Origin: Eonycteris spelaea
Lineage: Eukaryota; Chordata; Mammalia; Chiroptera; Pteropodidae
NCBI GenBank assembly: GCA_003508835.1
Contig: PUFA01000066.1
Coordinates: 6,218,501-6,282,500 of the forward strand
DNA: 64,000 bases
Direction of reading: 5' to 3'
Shown here: in pieces, positions 1 through 9,136 of the stretch
Layout: every line of letters starts with the position of its first letter
Numbering within the stretch: the first letter of the stretch is position 1
Translations under genes and position numbers: made by a program
Notes under the pieces: model-generated
Database searches by the model: none
What the model was told of the DNA's origin: nothing
The model's input: only the letters and a program-made list of their open reading frames with translations

Positions 1-780
1 GATTTCAGGGACCATGTTCTCGCTTTTAGAGAAATTGCACTTCATGGCGGAAATGTGAGCCCATCCATCTTGGGCAATGGTGCTTATGTAGATGGCCCTA
101 TTTAGAAATACTATTAAAAAGCTACCCCAAGAAGTTCCATTCCCCTCCCCAACCAGCGTGTCTTAGTATTATTTTCCTCGCAGGTCAATGGAACAGAGAA
201 GTATGTCGGTGTTCATACTTCAGGGGCCCCCAAGTGCTTTGGGTGACGAAAGACAGCGAAGTTGACACCTCTAATAAAACATCGACAGCAATGTTTTCTG
301 TTTTCCTGCTATTACTGCAGAAATAGAACTGGGTTGGATCAAAGAGCATAAGAAAAGATGCATTCTCCTAAGTTAGCATATCTGAAAAGCAACCATGAGT
401 TATGTCAAAATTCTGAACCGGTAAACTTCCCGTTAAGCCAGAGTGGTCACAGGGAAGCATCCTGTTTCTCATCAGTTCTGTGACCGTCTTCTCTCTACAT
501 GCTGTGAATAATGGAGGACTCGGACTGCCCGCCTTCTCCTGTGTGTTGCTTGGCACATAGACGATTAATAATTTTTATTGAAGAAAATATAAGAATAAAT
601 GCGATAGATTAAATAAGTGTTCCCCTATATTCTTTGACATGATGACATCAAATGACTACATTTTTATTGATTTCCTAAAGAGAGGTAGATACCAGTTCAT
701 ACTGAAAGGTGCAGTCTAATATTTTTACCAAAATAATAGCAAATATTCATTAATGCTGTGGCCAGGATTTCAAAATATGT
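1..780. other. Unassigned sequence, no gene or repeat recognised
   Basis: I see no repeat family, splice-like structure or convincing reading frame here. The only open frame is a short minus-strand one without recognisable residues. It is ordinary AT-leaning mammalian sequence. Confidence 0.5.
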
Positions 781-814
781 TGGTGTCTTCTAGCCTTTGC
801 TCTGAATGTTATGT

Positions 815-880
815 TTATTATGTTGTATTGTGTTGTGTTGTGTTGTGTTGTGTTATGTTATGTTATGTTTGTTATGTTAT
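815..880. repeat. Pentanucleotide microsatellite (TTGTG)n grading into (TTATG)n
   Basis: A run of TTGTG units passes directly into TTATG units, so one substitution has spread along part of the array. It lies in AT-rich unassigned sequence. Confidence 0.85.
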
Positions 881-1051
881 AACTGGTTTTGCAATTTTAT
901 AATTCTCTGAGAATATAACTGCCTATCTACTAGGTCCTATCACTCTATACCATTGTCGAGAATAGAAAATTAGGCAAGTCCAGTCCCTTAATCTAAGAAT
1001 CTTACAAGAGTGTTGATGAAGACAGCGAAACTTGCACTGCTTGAAACAACC

Positions 1052-1079
1052 AACACACGCACACACACGCGCGCGCACA

Positions 1080-1110
<31 letters not shown>
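1052..1110. repeat. CA/CG dinucleotide microsatellite
   Basis: CA units surround a short CGCGCGCGC core, followed by a longer uninterrupted CA run. Alternating purine-pyrimidine sequence of this kind favours Z-DNA. The Cys/Val-rich open frame on the minus strand is only a translation of the repeat. Confidence 0.9.
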
Positions 1111-1658
1111 CTAAACCAAATGTATTGGCCCTGGAAGAGGTGGATGTAGGCAAAAGTGGCTAAGGATGATGGTCAAGAACAGGACAGAGGCGAGCGCCTG
1201 AGTTGTCAGCGAAGGGCCAGGCAGGTGGGTGGGGAAGGACGAGCACTGAAGGGTGGACAGGCTGCATGGGGTCCTCCTGGCACCCCTACCCCCAGTTGTC
1301 CAGCCCCTGCCTCGTGTCACTTATGAAAGCAGAAGCCAGAACACACTGTTGGAAGAGGAGAGCTGGCCGGGGACGTGGTGGGGGCTTCCAGTGATTGGGT
1401 GGTGGGAGACGATGGTGTCTCTCTCTGCTCGTTGGCCCCATTTCTCTGACTGCGCCCATCCCTGAGCCGGGGCTCACAGGAAAATAGGGCTGGAGGAAGT
1501 CACCTGGCCTCTGAACGTCAACACAAATTTCACAACTTCTTTTCTTAATTATCCACCACTGGAATGCTATTTCTGGAAGCGTAGTTAGCAGAACTGCCTC
1601 AGCACTACTGCATGTAGCCACAGGGAGCACTTCCTGCTCTTCTGCAGGGCTCTCCCTA
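1111..1658. other. Unassigned sequence between microsatellite and pyrimidine tract
   Basis: Overlapping short open frames occur on both strands, none with a recognisable domain. The segment is moderately G-rich on the plus strand between about 1190 and 1400. No known repeat family was recognised. Confidence 0.4.
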
Positions 1659-1832
1659 TGTTACCTGCCCCTCCTCTCCCTCCTTCCCCTCCCTCTTCCC
1701 TCCTCCCTTCCCTCCTCCCTTCTCTCCCCACCTCTCCTCTTCCACACCCTTTCCTTTCTCCCTCCCTCCCCTGTCTCCCTTCCTTCTCCTTCTCATCCAT
1801 TTTCTTCCATTTTCCTTCCCTCCTTCTTCTTG
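1659..1832. repeat. Polypyrimidine tract (C/T-rich plus strand)
   Basis: About 170 bases are almost entirely C and T, built from imperfect CCCTCCTT-like units. The opposite strand is a G/A tract, which creates an artificial Gly/Glu/Arg-rich open frame. Such tracts can form triplex (H-DNA) structures. Confidence 0.85.
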
Positions 1833-1919
1833 CAAGACAAAGGACCCATCATCAAATATTTCAACAGAACTGCAGACAGAGCCCGGGGCTCTGGGACTTT
1901 AGGTAGACGGACCCAGGCA

Positions 1920-2070
1920 TTAACTGAGCTCTGCTGCGTACAGTCTTGTGGCATCATAAGCAATTTAGGCAACTTCTCTAAGTCTCAGTTTCATCAGCTA
2001 TAAAATAAAGTTGGGAATACCTGCAGTGCAGAACTTCAGCGAAGATAAACTGAGTCAGCGTAGATGATAC
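1920..2070 (+). repeat. MIR SINE fragment, sense
   Basis: The order of a MIR core is visible: a GGCAACTTCTCTAAGTCTCA block (the ACTTAACCTCTCTGAGCCTCA position), TTTCATCAGCTATAAAATA (the CATCTGTAAAATGGG position), then AATACCTGC. It is diverged, as expected of an element predating placental radiation. Confidence 0.75.
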
Positions 2071-2149
2071 CCCGCCCCATTGCCTAATATCACACTAATT
2101 TGCTCAAAATATTTAACTCTTATTAATCCCATTTCTTTTAGAATAGAAA

Positions 2150-2395
2150 CAGGGCATGTGCTTTTGTTAGGTGCTCGCATGTGTCAGAGGCTTCCTGTGT
2201 CCTCATTTTGGTAACAGCCCTGTGATGAGGGGACTGTTATCCCTCATTAATGAAATACCTACAGCTCAGAGAGTTTAAGGGACTTACCCAAAGTCACATC
2301 ACTAGTGACTTTGCTGGAATTTAAAGCCAGATCCATCTGGCTCTGGAGACGTGCTGTCATGAAGCATATACCCTGCTGCCTTCATAAAGAGGAAA
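2150..2395 (-). repeat. MIR SINE, antisense, nearly full core
   Basis: On the plus strand the reverse complement of MIR reads through in order: CTCATTTTGGTAACAGCCCT, GATGAGGGGACTGTTATCCC, GCTCAGAGAGTTTAAGGGAC, CCCAAAGTCACATCACTAGT, then a GGAATTTAAAGCCAGATCC block and a CTGGCTCTGGAGACGTGCT block. A weaker similar segment at about 2400-2480 may be a second antisense MIR piece. Confidence 0.85.
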
Positions 2396-2479
2396 GTGGG
2401 ACCAGATTCCAGGTGGTCAGAGGCTTTGCCTGTAGTCACTCAGTTAGTTAGCAGTACGGTCTAAATTAGAACACAGAAC

Positions 2480-2928
2480 TCTTTCATCAATCAACAGAAT
2501 TTTCAGTTTTATCAGCTAAGAGCTGGTTGGATTGTAGTTAGCTCGTCCTGTGGCACAGAGAATTGGCAAACAGATAAGAGACCATCCACATGCTCAGAAG
2601 CAACATGAGTGTGTTGGTTGTGTTTTGAATTTATTCTGTTGAATTTTATTTTAAAGCCGCCGCAGAACAATTCTTGTCAAGGTTTAGAGCTACAAAAGAG
2701 GACTCATTGCTTAAATGGCTCTGTGTGAGAAATTCTCAGTTGTCCACTAAGGTAGCAGGTCTTTGAGACATGTTCAGCCATGGGAGAGAGTTCCCTTTTC
2801 TCTATTTGCGTCTCCAACTGGAAATTTACTGAGTGATGATGGAATTACGCAGTCAGGTACCTCTGCCAAGCTGGGAGATTGTCTTCCCATTTGATGTTTA
2901 CAGTCAGCAAAGATACTCAATACTGGTC
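2480..2928. other. Unassigned sequence
   Basis: No repeat or coding signal was recognised. It separates the MIR pair from the second pyrimidine tract. Confidence 0.4.
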
Positions 2929-3294
2929 CTTCCATCCTTCCTGACCTCCTCACTCCCCACCTCCTTCTTCCTTCTTCTCCCCTCCCACCTCATTTCTCCT
3001 CCCTTCTCCTTGCCGGTATTTTCTCTCCTCTCCCTCCTCCATTCCTTCTCCCTGTTCTCCCCCTCGTTTTTTCTTTCACTCCCTTCTTCAACCTGCTCCT
3101 TCCTCCTCCTCCCTCCTTCCCGCTCTGGTCCTTCCTCGCCGGTTTCCTCTCTCCTTTCACTGCTCTTCCGTATCCCCGCCTCCACTATCGCATCGCCTTC
3201 CCTCCTCCTCCCCCTTTTCTTCTCCCTCTTCCCTCCCATTCCTTTCCCTGTCCTTTGTCCTTCACCCCTCCATACATGTTTATATTTCCCTTCC
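2929..3294. repeat. Long polypyrimidine tract (C/T-rich plus strand)
   Basis: About 365 bases are dominated by C and T with only scattered A and G, in irregular CTCC/TTCC units. A 191-residue plus-strand frame and a 130-residue minus-strand frame (Ser/Leu/Phe/Pro-rich and Glu/Arg/Gly-rich) cross it. Both are composition artefacts. The tract directly abuts the 3' end of an antisense L1. Confidence 0.85.
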
Positions 3295-3695
3295 AATTCG
3301 TTTTTAATTGAAAATTTTATTCAGACAATTGCAGATCTGCGTATATTAAGAGACAATATAAGTAGACCCCATGTACAACTGATTCCACTTCCCAATAGTA
3401 ATATTTAGCAAAACCGTAGCACGATATTACGACCAGGGTGTTGGTATTGATGAAGTCTACCAGTCATGTTTAGATATCCTCAGCTTTGCTTGTACTCATC
3501 AGTGTGTATTGAATGTGCGTTTGCCTTTATTTCAATTCTGTACAATTTAAATCACGATGTGTGGTTTTCTGTTAGCATCACCACGAGTCAAGATACTGAA
3601 CAACCCAACACTACGAAGATCCCTCATGTGGTTCCCTTTACAAGACACAGCCATCTTTCTCCCAGCCCAACCCCTGAGCCCTAGCAACCCACGAG
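3295..3695 (-). mobile_element. L1M-type LINE-1 3' untranslated region, antisense
   Basis: The plus strand shows the reverse complement of an old L1 3' UTR in order: a TTTTATTCAGACAATTGCAG block, GTAATATTTAGCAAAACCGT, a TGATGAAGTCTACC block, CTTGTACTCATCAGTGTGT, GAGTCAAGATACTGAACAA and GATCCCTCATGTGG. No ORF2 is attached. It is old and diverged. Confidence 0.75.
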
Positions 3696-4714
3696 TATGT
3701 CCATCCAACACTAAAACCGGCTAACGTCAAAAAGCGTTATGTACATGCAAATGAAACTAACAAATATGAAGGACTATGGGGCGAGCATCCTCAGACATCT
3801 GAGCCTTCTGGGCGAGTTGGCGGAGGTCAGGGCAGCACAGACGGGGGGAGGCCGCGGAAGCATGCAAGGCAGCACACATGGCGGGCCGGGGAAGCTGGCG
3901 CGCTGGTGGACGTGAGACAATGAAGCAGTTAGACTTCTTCCGTCCAAGGAACGCTTGATGTTGGTCAACATCCAGCAATGGGAATAGCTGTTTTTTAACA
4001 GAGATGCCTATAGAAAATCGAGTGTATGTAAAAATGAGCCGAATTGTCCTCGTTCTCTGAGCTAAAAGAAGGCAACCATTGGAGGGAAGTCATCACCCTG
4101 GCAATAGCGGCGTCTGCAGAGCTAAGCCAGTGAATCCAGGTCAGCTCCGTGGGGTAACACTGGTTCTGGCGTTTTGTAGTGTGTTTTGGAAGAACCAAAG
4201 CTGTCATCAATATCGATTGATAAAAACTGAAGCTAAAGTGAACTCTGAGCATTTGAAATCATGGGGTCTAAGGAAAAAAACAGCAGGTAATAACATATTC
4301 CTGAGAAAAGGAATGAGCTGGTCCCAGGGCAGGTGGCGTGGAAGAGCTGTCAGGCCTGGTCCACCAAGTAGGCTTTGAGAGGACACGAGGCCAGCTCTGA
4401 CCACGTGAGAACAAAGAACATTTTTTTATCCCCAATTCTCACAAGGAAAAAGATAGAATTGACATCAGATGCCCCCAAACAGGATTTACAGCTGTGCAGT
4501 TTCCAGCGAGCATCACAGCTAAACCTGTTTGTCTCATTCCAGAAAATAGGCCCATTCATCTAAACATTTTTTCTTTTCTTCCTTATTTATTTATTTTTTT
4601 GCTTGCATTAAGTCAAGAGTTAATGAGCCACTTTGAGTGTTCATTGATTTAACAACTTCCACAGGGCCAAGGGCCTTTCCTTGTGTTTCCACTCTGTCGT
4701 TAGAGTCCAGGATA
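3696..4714. other. Unassigned sequence
   Basis: A small CpG-containing patch lies around 3820-3915. The rest is ordinary sequence with short overlapping open frames on both strands and nothing recognisable. Confidence 0.4.
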
Positions 4715-4925
4715 ATTCATTTATCCTGCAAATGTTTATTGAACACCTACTACATGCCAGGCACTGAGGAGATCATCAAGGCATTGAACCAAAGAGATCT
4801 AATCTTTTCTTTCATGGAACTTAGAGTCCAGTGGGGATATTTCTTCATTTATTCAATCGACAAGAATTTGATGAACACATGCCATGAACCAAACTGTTCT
4901 AAACACTGGAGACAGAGCCTACTAT
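4715..4925 (-). mobile_element. L2 LINE 3' end, antisense
   Basis: The reverse complement of the L2 3' end is clear: a TTTATTGAACACCTACTACA block, then TGCCAGGCACTGAGGAGAT, then a CATGGAACTTAGAGTCCAGT segment. A second, weaker copy of the same motif (ATTTGATGAACACATGCCAT, AACTGTTCTAAACACTGGAG) follows in the same orientation, so two L2 ends or an internal duplication may be present. Confidence 0.8.
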
Positions 4926-4959
4926 GAGGAAAGAAACAGAATGTAACCTAGATGATTAT

Positions 4960-4981
4960 GAGAGAGAGAGAGAGAGAGAGA
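4960..4981. repeat. (GA)n microsatellite
   Basis: An uninterrupted run of about eleven GA units follows the antisense L2. Confidence 0.95.
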
Positions 4982-5289
4982 AGGGCAGTATCTGTCCTAG
5001 AACTGTTCAGGCAGCTAGAACACAGGGCTGTTTTGAAGAGTGACCAGGTGGCCTCCTGGATGAGCACACATGAGCTGAGGTCTCCGTGACAAAAGGGATC
5101 AGCCATGAAAAGTCCTAGGCATGGAGGATTCTGGGCTGAGGAAATGTTCAACAAATAATTAAATGTAATTGTTGAATCGCCATTATCCTAAGAGCCAGAC
5201 TGATTTTTATAACCCGTGTTTCTCTCTGTTTTCATTTATATTATTTTCATCCATTCTTCCTAAATGTGTATGATTCGAAAAACGTGAAT

Positions 5290-5469
5290 ACACACACACA
5301 CACACGCACACACACACACACACACGCACACACACACGCACACACGCGCGCGCACACAACACACGCGCACACAACACACACGCACACACACACGCACACA
5401 CGCACGCGCGCGCGCGCACACACACACACACGCACACACACACACGCACACACGCACACGCACACGCAC
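5290..5469. repeat. 180-bp CA/CG alternating purine-pyrimidine tract
   Basis: Nearly perfect alternation of CA and CG dinucleotides runs for 180 bases, interrupted by two CACAACAC phase slips. A (CG)6 block lies at 5405-5416 and several CGCGCG blocks elsewhere. All six frames are open across it and give Thr/His or Cys/Val dipeptide translations, which are not genes. It is a strong Z-DNA candidate. Confidence 0.95.
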
Positions 5470-6480
5470 TATCGGTTTTCTTTTGACACAGAAAGAGCTT
5501 CCCACGTGGTTAGCAACTTCGCTGGTTGTCGTCCCAATGCGAGAGGTCAGGGACATTGTTCTGGGGTCAGTCTTACCCTTTGCTTCTGCCTTTAGGGAAG
5601 GACATACTGCTTTTCGCAAAGACAGTTTTAAATTTCTCTAGATTCAGGATACCCAAAATAAGTGGACTAGCAAACAAACACCAGAAAAACATATTCAGCA
5701 ATTGACGCTCAATCATCACTTAAAAAAAAATAATTAAAAGCTCTGCTAAATGAATTATCACATGTTCACATGTAGGAAAAAATGCTTCAAAACGCAGCTG
5801 GGGAAAGATGTTTGTTTTTATTAAAAGTTGCTTAAAAGCATCATCATAATGACAGAGTCTTGAAACATCTCCAAACACGAAGGCCTGAAAAATAAGTCTT
5901 CATTGATTTTTTGTTTCACCAGCTGTATTTTGTGTATTCTGAAAGCTGTCGGAACAGGGGCTTCTTCAGACCCGCCAGATTTTATGAATGACCGTTTTCT
6001 GTGGATGCAGCCTGGGAAAACCCCCTTCGCGGAGACAGCCCCTAGCGTCACCTTCATGGTCTTACTTGCTTTATCACTCCAGGGAACGTTCTGTTTACCC
6101 AGTCTGAGTGCAGAGGGGCTGAACAGCAAACACAGCTGTCGTCGAATGTTCTCTGTCGGTCCTCGGTGAGACCATATGAATTTTCAGATCTTAAAGTTCA
6201 AAGAGATTTTCTGGTTCCTATCACCAGAGCCAGAGCCACATTGTGCAGACATAGTACCCCCATCATGCGGACCAAAACTCTACCTTCTGGGTATTTTTGC
6301 TTCTGCTTGACATGGCTCCTCTCCCCTCCCCCCAGAAAACTCAGCACTTGTCATCGTTATGCTGAGATATCCCCGAGTGGGGGATCAAGTGGCCACAGTG
6401 GGATTTAGGACAGCTTTTCTTGATAGAGCAGCTGCGAGAGAGTCTGATTTATTAAGGGGTGCTCGCTGGAGAAACCCATA
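5470..6480. other. Unassigned sequence
   Basis: No repeat family was recognised. Overlapping frames at 5821-6129 (minus) and 5903-6169 (plus) have no identifiable domain and are probably chance. Confidence 0.4.
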
Positions 6481-6485
6481 AGGAA

Positions 6486-6498
6486 GGGGGCGGGGCGG
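6486..6498 (+). promoter_or_regulatory. GC-box cluster (Sp1-type motif)
   Basis: GGGGGCGGGGCGG contains two overlapping matches to the GGGGCGGGG/GGGCGG Sp1 motif. A CpG-rich stretch follows at about 6660-6840. I see no TATA box, initiator or transcript evidence, so regulatory function is inference only. Confidence 0.3.
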
Positions 6499-6659
6499 AG
6501 GGAAAGCTGGGTACAGGTGTGGTGTTAGGTGCGATCTCACCTCAGTCTGATCCCAAGGGGGCTAACTCTAGGGCAGAAAGAACACCAGAAAATTGTCGCA
6601 GCTTGAGAAAGAAGATGGGGCTTTACACCACGGGGACAGTCAGGCGTTGGCTGTGGGTC

Positions 6660-6840
6660 CTCCCCCAGGGAAGATGCTGAGCCGTCGGGCCTCTCCCGAG
6701 GGCGTTAGCTCTGAGCTGCGAGTGCCTGACTGTCCGGCCCCGCCGGGGGTGGGAACGCCAGTCTGGCAAAGGGGACCCAGGCGGGACCCGACACCTTCTA
6801 CACGACCCCCGCACGTCGCCTCCGTCATCGTCATCCTTGT
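6660..6840. other. CpG cluster
   Basis: I count 17 CpG dinucleotides in 180 bases, far above the surrounding sequence. A 116-residue plus-strand frame (6593-6943) crosses it without any recognisable domain. It may be a small CpG island remnant or a GC-biased patch. Confidence 0.45.
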
Positions 6841-7469
6841 CATTCTGTTCCTCCTGCCATCAGCCATCCGGTTTCCACGTCTCCAAAGCCATTTTCCCTT
6901 CGGAGTAAACGGAACGACCCATCTAGTAACTGGTGCTCTTTAATTCACTCACAAAACGGCTCAGTGTGAGCTCGAAGCATTGAGAAGCTCCAAACAAAAG
7001 GCGTAATTACTGAGGTTAAAAATGTCATGGATGATTCATTGTCTGCGGGGTCGCTCAGGATACCCCAACATGGCTTGTTGTATTTGTCCATTAAAAGAAC
7101 CTTTAAACAGCAGTGCAGAGTTTTTCATTAAGGAACAAAACGTTGTTTTAAAGTTTCATGCTTCAAATGAATTCCTCTCTGGCGGCTTCCTGGGGAAACG
7201 CGTGTGCTAATAAATAGTTCTTAGAAAGCACACCGAAGGCCAGAGCTCCGCAAGGGTGTGCAATCAGGTGCGATGCGTAGACCCAGACTTTCAATTCAGC
7301 TGTGAGAGGCTAATTTAAGGAGGCCTCTCCTGACATCTAAATTAGAACGTCACTCAGGCTTCCAATCTCCTGGAGACGAGTGGGGACAACCACTGTTCAC
7401 AAACTGCAGAGCCTTGAAGAAGAAGGATTACGAAGCAACAGACACGAAAATAACGAATCCAGTGGCTAC
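6841..7469. other. Unassigned sequence
   Basis: No repeat family, splice-like structure or convincing coding frame was recognised between the CpG cluster and the next antisense MIR. Confidence 0.4.
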
Positions 7470-7605
7470 CCGCTCATGCAAGTTTCTGTATGATTTAGGC
7501 ACCGTCCTAAGAAGCTGAGGTATCTCATTTAATAATTAAAGAAAAACTGTCAAGGACATGCTGTCATTCTGGTTTTATAGGTGGAGTAACCGACGCACGA
7601 ACAGC
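7470..7605 (-). repeat. MIR SINE fragment, antisense
   Basis: The plus strand reads as reverse-complement MIR: TTTAGGCACCGTCCTAAGAA (the CAGGCACTGTTCTAAGCGC position), TATCTCATTTAATAATTAAA, then TTTTATAGGTGGAGTAACCG and ACGCACGAACAG (the TTTTACAGATGAGGAAACTGAGGCACAGAGAG position). Confidence 0.7.
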
Positions 7606-8356
7606 TCCTGTTGGCTGAAAAGCGCTGAAGATGCAGCGGGCACCGTCTCTGCCCGTGGAAGGCAGGTGAGAGCAGCCGCGATGCCGGAGGCCGAGAAGAA
7701 GCCTTCCAGAAAGTTCACCCAACGAGGAAGAAAAGGAAATTCTGATCTAACCTATGAAAAAAAAGACAACAATTTCAAAAATGTTTCTTGTTGGCCGTAT
7801 AAAGTGGTAAAAACCCATAGAAGCAATGGGAAAACCATAATTTTTAAAATAGTAACATTAAAGGCAAGAAAGCAGTATCTGCCCGACGTGATCAGTTTGG
7901 CTTTTTTAAAAAGCCTCTGGTTTTAGAATGAATAGTGGCTTGGAAGGAAGGCACAATGAAGATATAAATTATGACCTACTGTGAGTGCAGCAGGCTGATG
8001 CTGACTGCGGCTGAGATCGGAGTGTGGCTGATGAGATGGACATAAAGTGTTTTGTCCAAATGTCAGTAGGGGTTGGTGATGGATTGGAAGGGGTGGGGAT
8101 TAACACGAAGTCGATGCTAAAGTTTATTTCTGGTTTCTGACGTGTACGACTGCATGAATAGTCAGGTCATTTGCTGAGAAAAGAAACGTGGATGAGAACC
8201 GAGTCCGTTGGGCAGGGCGTGGGTTCCAGACATGCAAACTGTGAGGTGCTTTTGAAAAAAACAAAAAAGAGGACAAACAGGCAGTAGAATAACAAGTCTA
8301 AAATAGAAGTCTGGGCTAGAGACAGTCCCCGAATCCATGAGTGGATGATGTTATCT
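7606..8356. other. Unassigned sequence upstream of the 8.4-kb L1
   Basis: A 122-residue frame (7558-7926) is Lys-rich near its centre but partly overlaps MIR and matches nothing I recognise. I treat it as chance. No other feature is seen before the L1 target site. Confidence 0.4.
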
Positions 8357-8375
8357 AAAATTATATAAAGTGAAA
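8357..8375 (+). repeat. Target-site duplication, left copy, of the 8.4-kb L1
   Basis: AAAATTATATAAAGTGAAA here matches 9118-9136 at 18 of 19 positions. The copy begins with AAAA after TCT, close to the TT/AAAA cleavage preference of the L1 endonuclease. Confidence 0.85.
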
Positions 8376-9117
8376 AACAAGTGCTGGCGAGGATGCGGAG
8401 GAAAAGGAACCCTCATACACTGTTCGTGGGACTGCAAATTGGTGCAGCCGCTATGGAAAACAATATGGAGGTTTCTCGAAAATTTAAAAATGGATATACT
8501 TTTTAACCCAGCAATTGCACTTCTGGGTATTTATCCAAAGAAAAGCAAAACGATAATTTGTAAAGATCCATGCACCCCAATATTCATGGCAGCGCAATTT
8601 ACAATAGCCAAGATATGGAAGCAATCTAAGTGCCCATCAACAAACAAGTGGATAAAGAAATTATGGTTCATATATACAATGGAATATTACTCAGCTATTA
8701 AAAATAAATGAAATCCTACCAACGATATGGATGGACCTAGAGGTTCTTATGCTGAGTGAAATAAGTCAGACAGAGAAAGATACACACCATATGATTTCAC
8801 TTATATGCAGCATCTAAGGAACAAAAGGACAAACTAATCCAAAACAGACTCACAAATATAGTGGACAACTTGGTGACAGACAGAAGGGAGGGGGGTTAGG
8901 AGGCTGGGAGAATGGGGTGAAGGGTTAAAGAAGTACAAGGTGGTCACGGGGATGGGGAGCACGGCAGAGGGAATGCAGTCAACATGAATATGTTGGCTAG
9001 GTGGAGGGCCAGGGGAGGGAGGGAGCAGTTCGGGGGATCATTTAATGAACTTTATAGATGTCTAACCAATGTACTGTGTACTTGAAAGTAATTTGAATAA
9101 ATAAATTTTAATTAATT
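8376..9117 (+). mobile_element. 5'-truncated LINE-1 (ORF2 C-terminus and 3' UTR)
   Basis: A 742-bp L1 end bounded by target-site duplications. The open frame to 8711 encodes the C-terminal part of L1 ORF2p, with a CCHC-type knuckle ([14 protein letters not shown] and a further Cys four residues after the His), the LLGIYP block, a KCPSTNKWIKK block, and MEYYSAIKNK at its end. The 3' UTR carries the GAAATAAGTCAGACAGAGAA segment shared by laurasiatherian L1s. The tail is an A/T-rich degenerate AATAAATAAATTTT stretch, not a clean poly-A. It lacks endonuclease and reverse transcriptase domains and is dead. It is among the least decayed L1s in the window, because this frame is still open. Confidence 0.93.
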
Positions 9118-9136
9118 AAAATTATATAAAATGAAA
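9118..9136 (+). repeat. Target-site duplication, right copy, of the 8.4-kb L1
   Basis: AAAATTATATAAAATGAAA differs from the left copy by one base. It follows the A/T-rich tail of the element directly. Confidence 0.85.

Noticed and set aside
2833..3408. 191-residue open frame on the plus strand
   Set aside because: Ser/Leu/Phe/Pro-rich translation of a pyrimidine tract, running into antisense L1. No domain, and an equally open minus frame covers the same DNA.
5207..5619. Several 70-119 residue frames of Cys/Val or Thr/His repeats
   Set aside because: Direct translation of the CA/CG microsatellite in every frame.
7558..7926. 122-residue frame with a Lys/Arg-rich middle, briefly considered as a ribosomal or chromatin protein pseudogene
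   Set aside because: It begins inside an antisense MIR and I could not match it to any protein I know.
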